Origin: a virus
Length of the DNA: 53,148 nt
Strand: one strand, 5' to 3'
IMG/VR virus record: IMGVR_UViG_3300044640_000694
Span: 1 to 53,148 of that record
Shown: positions 50,155 to 53,148 of the stretch, in pieces
How the letters are laid out: each line of letters opens with the position of its first letter
How positions within the stretch are numbered: the stretch's first letter is position 1
Made by a program: the position numbers and the translations under genes
The notes under the pieces: generated by a model
Database searches by the model: none
What the model was told of the DNA's origin: nothing
The model's input: the letters and a program-made list of their open reading frames with translations, nothing else

Positions 50155-51543
50155 ATGATTACTAACACTGGAAAAGGCATTCTTGCCAAATACTTGATCG
50201 GACAAGCACCATCATACGCTTCTTACATTGCTGTTGGCTGTGGGCCCCAGGCACTTACAAGTGGCACAGCCTTCACTACACTGCAAAAAGAAGAATACTC
50301 TGCAAAAAACTCACTAGACTTTGAGATGTTTCGTGTTCCAGTTATTTCTAGAGGATATGTAAATGAGGATGACAATGTAAAGCTAGTCCTTACAGCAGAG
50401 CTTCCAACAGAGGAGCGATATGAAATTACAGAAGTTGGTGTTTTCTCTGCAGGATCTAATCCATCTGCAGGTGCATTTGACAGCAAGAATGTTTATTCGT
50501 TTACTGAGACAGAGGGCTGGGAGTATCATACTAAGACTGGCGTGAAAGCAATTCCAACCATATACTCACCGCTAGACGATAGGGTTGTTAAAATAATTGG
50601 GGCAACGGCATCTGGTGTAAATATAACGTATACTACCGATGCCACACATGGTCTTACTGTTGGAACTGTCATTTCTGTATCTGGAATATCTCCAAGTGCA
50701 TTTAACTTATCTGGAAAAACAATTGCAGCTGTTCCAACTTCAACAACTTTTACACTTATTGCAGACTCTGAAGTAACTGGAACATTTGCATCTTCTGGTT
50801 ACCTAATTAATGATGTTGACACAAACATTATAAATCAGATTTATCCAGTGTTTCATACAAATGCTGACAACAAAACCTTTACAAATACAACAAGGCTTGC
50901 TCGAAATGAACGATGCAGGTTCCTAAATAATATTGTTATGATTGCTGGAAATGATTCTGTTTTGTCTAAGAATCCAGACGGGTCTCTTAATGTCGATTCT
51001 GGAAACCACATTCACATTACAAACGCATCTTTTAATTTTAATAAGAATGCCCCAACAGATGAGCTAAGGCTTGCGTTTTCTGTTGTCAATAAAGATTCTG
51101 CGTATAACATAAATCCAGACAATGTAAAGATTTTAGTAGAGTTTTCATCTTCTGACACATCTTCGTCTGGAGAAAGTGCAAAGTTTTCTGTAAATCTTGA
51201 CAACCAGGGATTCTCTGGAGATGGAGACAAGGCTGTTAATTTTGCTACTAACAGATATTTTGTAGTTTCCAAGCAACTGCAGGAGCTATCATACACATCA
51301 GGATTCAACTGGGGTGTTGTAACAACCGTTAGAGTATATGTTTCTGTAAAAAGTAACGGTGAAGTATCTGACAAATACTATGTAGCTTTGGATGCACTAA
51401 GGCTAGAGAACACATCAACCAGCAATCCTCTATATGGTCTGACTGGATATTCTGTTATGAAAACAGATGGAGCTTTGCCAATTATAAAGCTTGCAAACAC
51501 ATCTAACTTTATAGAGTTTAGAATTGCAGTGGGGGTAGAATAG
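50155..51543 (+). CDS. Minor tail protein with inserted Ig-like domain
   Basis: A 462-residue protein beginning MITNTGKGILAKYLIGQAPSYASYIAVGCG, a start common in minor tail proteins of Gram-positive phages, continuing with LTAELPTEERYEITEVGVFSAG. At about 145-220 a separate domain (VNITYTTDATHGLTVGTVISVSGI... FNLSGKTIAAVPTSTTFTLIA) of a type found inserted in many phage structural proteins interrupts it. A large C-terminal beta domain follows. The stop overlaps the next gene (TAGTG). Confidence 0.6.
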   Translation: MITNTGKGILAKYLIGQAPSYASYIAVGCGPQALTSGTAFTTLQKEEYSAKNSLDFEMFRVPVISRGYVNEDDNVKLVLTAELPTEERYEITEVGVFSAGSNPSAGAFDSKNVYSFTETEGWEYHTKTGVKAIPTIYSPLDDRVVKIIGATASGVNITYTTDATHGLTVGTVISVSGISPSAFNLSGKTIAAVPTSTTFTLIADSEVTGTFASSGYLINDVDTNIINQIYPVFHTNADNKTFTNTTRLARNERCRFLNNIVMIAGNDSVLSKNPDGSLNVDSGNHIHITNASFNFNKNAPTDELRLAFSVVNKDSAYNINPDNVKILVEFSSSDTSSSGESAKFSVNLDNQGFSGDGDKAVNFATNRYFVVSKQLQELSYTSGFNWGVVTTVRVYVSVKSNGEVSDKYYVALDALRLENTSTSNPLYGLTGYSVMKTDGALPIIKLANTSNFIEFRIAVGVE

Positions 51544-51965
51544 TGGCAGACAAAGGAATAAAGAATGTAGTTATTTTAAAGCAAGACCTGCCTTCTGTAA
51601 ATTCCCAAAACCAGTATAGCGTCAGATATAGGATAGTTACAGATGACAGAAACAGATACTCAGAATGGTCTCCAGCGTTTCTTGTAAACGGTAATGCTGT
51701 AACTCAGGTAACTGCTGAAGCATCTATTTCTGGCAAGGTTATTTTTATTGTTTGGAACGATTCACAGCTAAGAGCTGGATACGATATTTTTGTTAAGTTT
51801 GATAATGGACAATACGCCTACCACGGCAAGTCTACAACCACAAGCTACTCTTTGATTAGCACAGGCACAACCTCTTTTAGATTTTTAATTCAGGTAGAGA
51901 GCATGTCTAAAGAGGTTAATCAATCAATCAAAATCTATGAATCTCAAGTGATTCCTCTGGTATAA
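51543..51965 (+). CDS. Small Fn3-like tail protein
   Basis: A 140-residue protein with a GTG start overlapping the previous stop. Sequences such as YSVRYRIVTDDRNRYSEWSPAFLV and GTTSFRFLIQVES look like a fibronectin type III fold, frequent on tail tips. It is likely to be a surface accessory domain. No catalytic motif. Confidence 0.55.
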   Translation: MADKGIKNVVILKQDLPSVNSQNQYSVRYRIVTDDRNRYSEWSPAFLVNGNAVTQVTAEASISGKVIFIVWNDSQLRAGYDIFVKFDNGQYAYHGKSTTTSYSLISTGTTSFRFLIQVESMSKEVNQSIKIYESQVIPLV

Positions 51966-51966
51966 T
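51961..51966 (+). promoter_or_regulatory. Extended -10 promoter overlapping a stop codon
   Basis: TGGTATAAT overlaps the TAA of the preceding gene. RNA would start at about 51973, at the AGGAGA ribosome site that precedes the ATG at 51983. Confidence 0.45.
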
Positions 51967-51982
51967 TTTCTTAGGAGAAAAC

Positions 51983-52438
51983 ATGGCAAACATTCCAGTA
52001 CCAGAACGTGGTCAGCCACTAGATCTGGCATACATTTATCAGCTAGCAAATGCTGTAAACCAGCTATCGCTTCAAGCTTCTTACTCTGCAAACAAGTTTG
52101 TGTCTATTGAAAGTCCAGGATCTAATATTTCTAGGCAAGACATCAAGATTACAGACAGCAGAATGGTTGGTGGTTTTCATCAGCTTCTTGCACAAAACAG
52201 CAACGTAACTGCAGGATCATCTGTTGACTTTGCTTATGACTTTCCTGGTGCTGACTTTAGGTACCCACCAATCGTAACTGCAACCCCAGTAAATATTTCT
52301 GGGACAGAGGCAGGTAGCGATGTCACAATTATTCTTAAGCTTATTACTACCGCTCGTGTAGAGGGTGTGGTTAAGTTTGGAACAAGCGGTACTGCGTCTA
52401 TAGGCATTAACTTGATTGCTCTAGGTGTGCCAAACTAG
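51983..52438 (+). CDS. Small tail protein
   Basis: A 151-residue protein: MANIPVPERGQPLDLAYIYQLANAVNQLSLQAS is a helical start seen in tail-tip proteins, and the rest is a beta sandwich with FRYPPIVTATPVNISG and VEGVVKFGTSGTASIGINLIALG. AGGAGA precedes the ATG. Probably the last structural gene of the tail operon. Confidence 0.55.
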   Translation: MANIPVPERGQPLDLAYIYQLANAVNQLSLQASYSANKFVSIESPGSNISRQDIKITDSRMVGGFHQLLAQNSNVTAGSSVDFAYDFPGADFRYPPIVTATPVNISGTEAGSDVTIILKLITTARVEGVVKFGTSGTASIGINLIALGVPN

Positions 52439-52446
52439 GATACCTT

Positions 52447-52977
52447 ATGGCTTTAGTAGACATGAAGTCCTACAATGATGCACCAGTAATTCCTGGTAGC
52501 AAAAAAGTATGGTTTTTAAATGGCGACCTTGTTAGAGTTCATCACCTGAATAAGTCTAATGGAATTATGTCTGTTTATAACATAACAAAAGACCAGCTTG
52601 AAAGTTGCCTAATATCTGACTTTAAAAGAAATAGAGAACGTGCCTATACTGTTGGTGAGACAGCACAGTTAGTAAATAGACACAAGAAGTACTTGCCAAA
52701 CTTAATGAAGCGTGGTATAATTCCACATCCAACAGGATCTCAAAAGGGTGGGGCAACTGGCTGGCAGGTAAGAAGTTATTATTCAGAGTCGCAAGTTCGT
52801 GATATTCGTGATATACTAGCTTCCTACCATATGGGAAGACCCCGTAAGGACAAGCTAATTACAAATGATATAACACCTTCGCCACAAGAGTTGACACGGC
52901 GTATGGGTGATGGTATACTGACTTATACAAGGACCGAAGACGGTCGATTCATTCCAGTATGGTCTGAATCAATTTAA
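52447..52977 (+). CDS. DNA-binding protein (MerR/excisionase-like HTH)
   Basis: A 176-residue protein. Residues 65-125 (RAYTVGETAQLVNRHKKYLPNLMKRGIIPHPTG... RSYYSESQVRDIRDIL) match a winged helix-turn-helix of MerR or excisionase type, and GRPRKDK at about 129-135 is like an AT-hook. The N-terminal 50 residues form a small beta domain (KKVWFLNGDLVRVHHLNKSNGIMSVYNI). It lies at the junction between the structural genes and whatever follows, so it may regulate transcription of one of these regions. AGGA precedes the ATG. Confidence 0.65.
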   Translation: MALVDMKSYNDAPVIPGSKKVWFLNGDLVRVHHLNKSNGIMSVYNITKDQLESCLISDFKRNRERAYTVGETAQLVNRHKKYLPNLMKRGIIPHPTGSQKGGATGWQVRSYYSESQVRDIRDILASYHMGRPRKDKLITNDITPSPQELTRRMGDGILTYTRTEDGRFIPVWSESI

Positions 52978-52993
52978 CAGAAAGAAAACGGGT

Positions 52994-53148
52994 ATGAATA
53001 ACGAAGACACTAAGGTACGTGTAGCACTAGGCTATACTCTTAATCTAGGCAACTTCCAGTCACTGCGTATTGATCTTGAGGTATCAGACAATAAGCGTGA
53101 GGGTGAAAACACTAATGACGCATTTGAGCGTGTGTACAAGTTTGTTGA
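52994..53148 (+). CDS. N-terminal part of an unidentified protein (partial)
   Basis: The frame starts at an ATG 16 bases after the HTH gene and runs off the window with 51 full codons visible: MNNEDTKVRVALGYTLNLGN, then LRIDLEVSDNKREGENTNDAFERVYKFV. Short phage proteins with an LGYTLNLGxxxSLR start are familiar to me without a known function. No motif can be assigned from this fragment. Confidence 0.55.
   Translation, partial: MNNEDTKVRVALGYTLNLGNFQSLRIDLEVSDNKREGENTNDAFERVYKFV

Overview
The window is a 53 kb piece of a tailed, siphovirus-type phage genome. It holds most of the virion structural region, a lysis cassette and an unusual block of oxygenase genes. The DNA is AT-rich. I found no tRNA, integrase, transposase, CRISPR array or tail-sheath gene. 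Single long tail tube, terminator, two chaperones, a very long tape measure, Dit-like and hub-like proteins indicate a long non-contractile tail. A Gram-positive, probably actinobacterial low-GC host (for example a freshwater or marine lineage) fits the lipobox-bearing NlpC/P60 enzyme, the PASTA domain and the apparent leaderless transcripts, but no gene proves the host.

Layout. (1) 1-2443: a short + strand gene end, then two minus-strand operons of small zinc-binding or unknown proteins, an aspartyl/asparaginyl beta-hydroxylase-like enzyme and a sulfotransferase-like enzyme. (2) 2492-7595: a holin-like membrane protein, an AT-rich non-coding stretch with a promoter-hairpin unit, then tail-fibre cassette A (Ig-like modules, a collagen-like protein, fibres, and a PASTA/Fn3/InlB-repeat protein with FFP-rich linkers). 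(3) 7640-9022: a zinc-ribbon protein and a minus-strand lysis pair (lytic transglycosylase-like and NlpC/P60). (4) 9116-16210: fibre cassette B, with parts paralogous to A and ending in a Fn3 protein with a long FFPP tail. (5) 16271-21817: six prolyl-4-hydroxylase-type 2-oxoglutarate/Fe(II) oxygenases interrupted by two related proteins that resemble DUF6065. (6) 21845-25543: a large LamG-like minor tail protein. (7) 25562-35134: portal, protease with in-frame nested scaffold, major capsid, head-tail connectors, tail terminator, tail tube and two chaperones. (8) 35157-52438: a 3158-residue tape measure and the tail-tip proteins. (9) 52447-end: a DNA-binding protein and the start of a further gene. 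No terminase is in the window.

How it works together. Sections 7 and 8 follow the usual assembly order. The less usual part is the combination of at least seven putative protein-hydroxylating enzymes with virion proteins that carry collagen triplets and dense Phe-Pro repeats. This suggests, but does not prove, that the phage hydroxylates its own fibres. The tape measure also appears to carry two enzyme-like inserted domains (kinase-like and ADP-ribosyltransferase-like) that could be delivered on infection.

Regulation. Many gene modules have their own extended -10 element (TGnTATAAT), often ending only 6-7 bases before the start codon. That geometry predicts leaderless mRNAs. Other genes use strong Shine-Dalgarno sites or stop-start overlaps. 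All functional calls are from reading motifs by eye; no database search was run.
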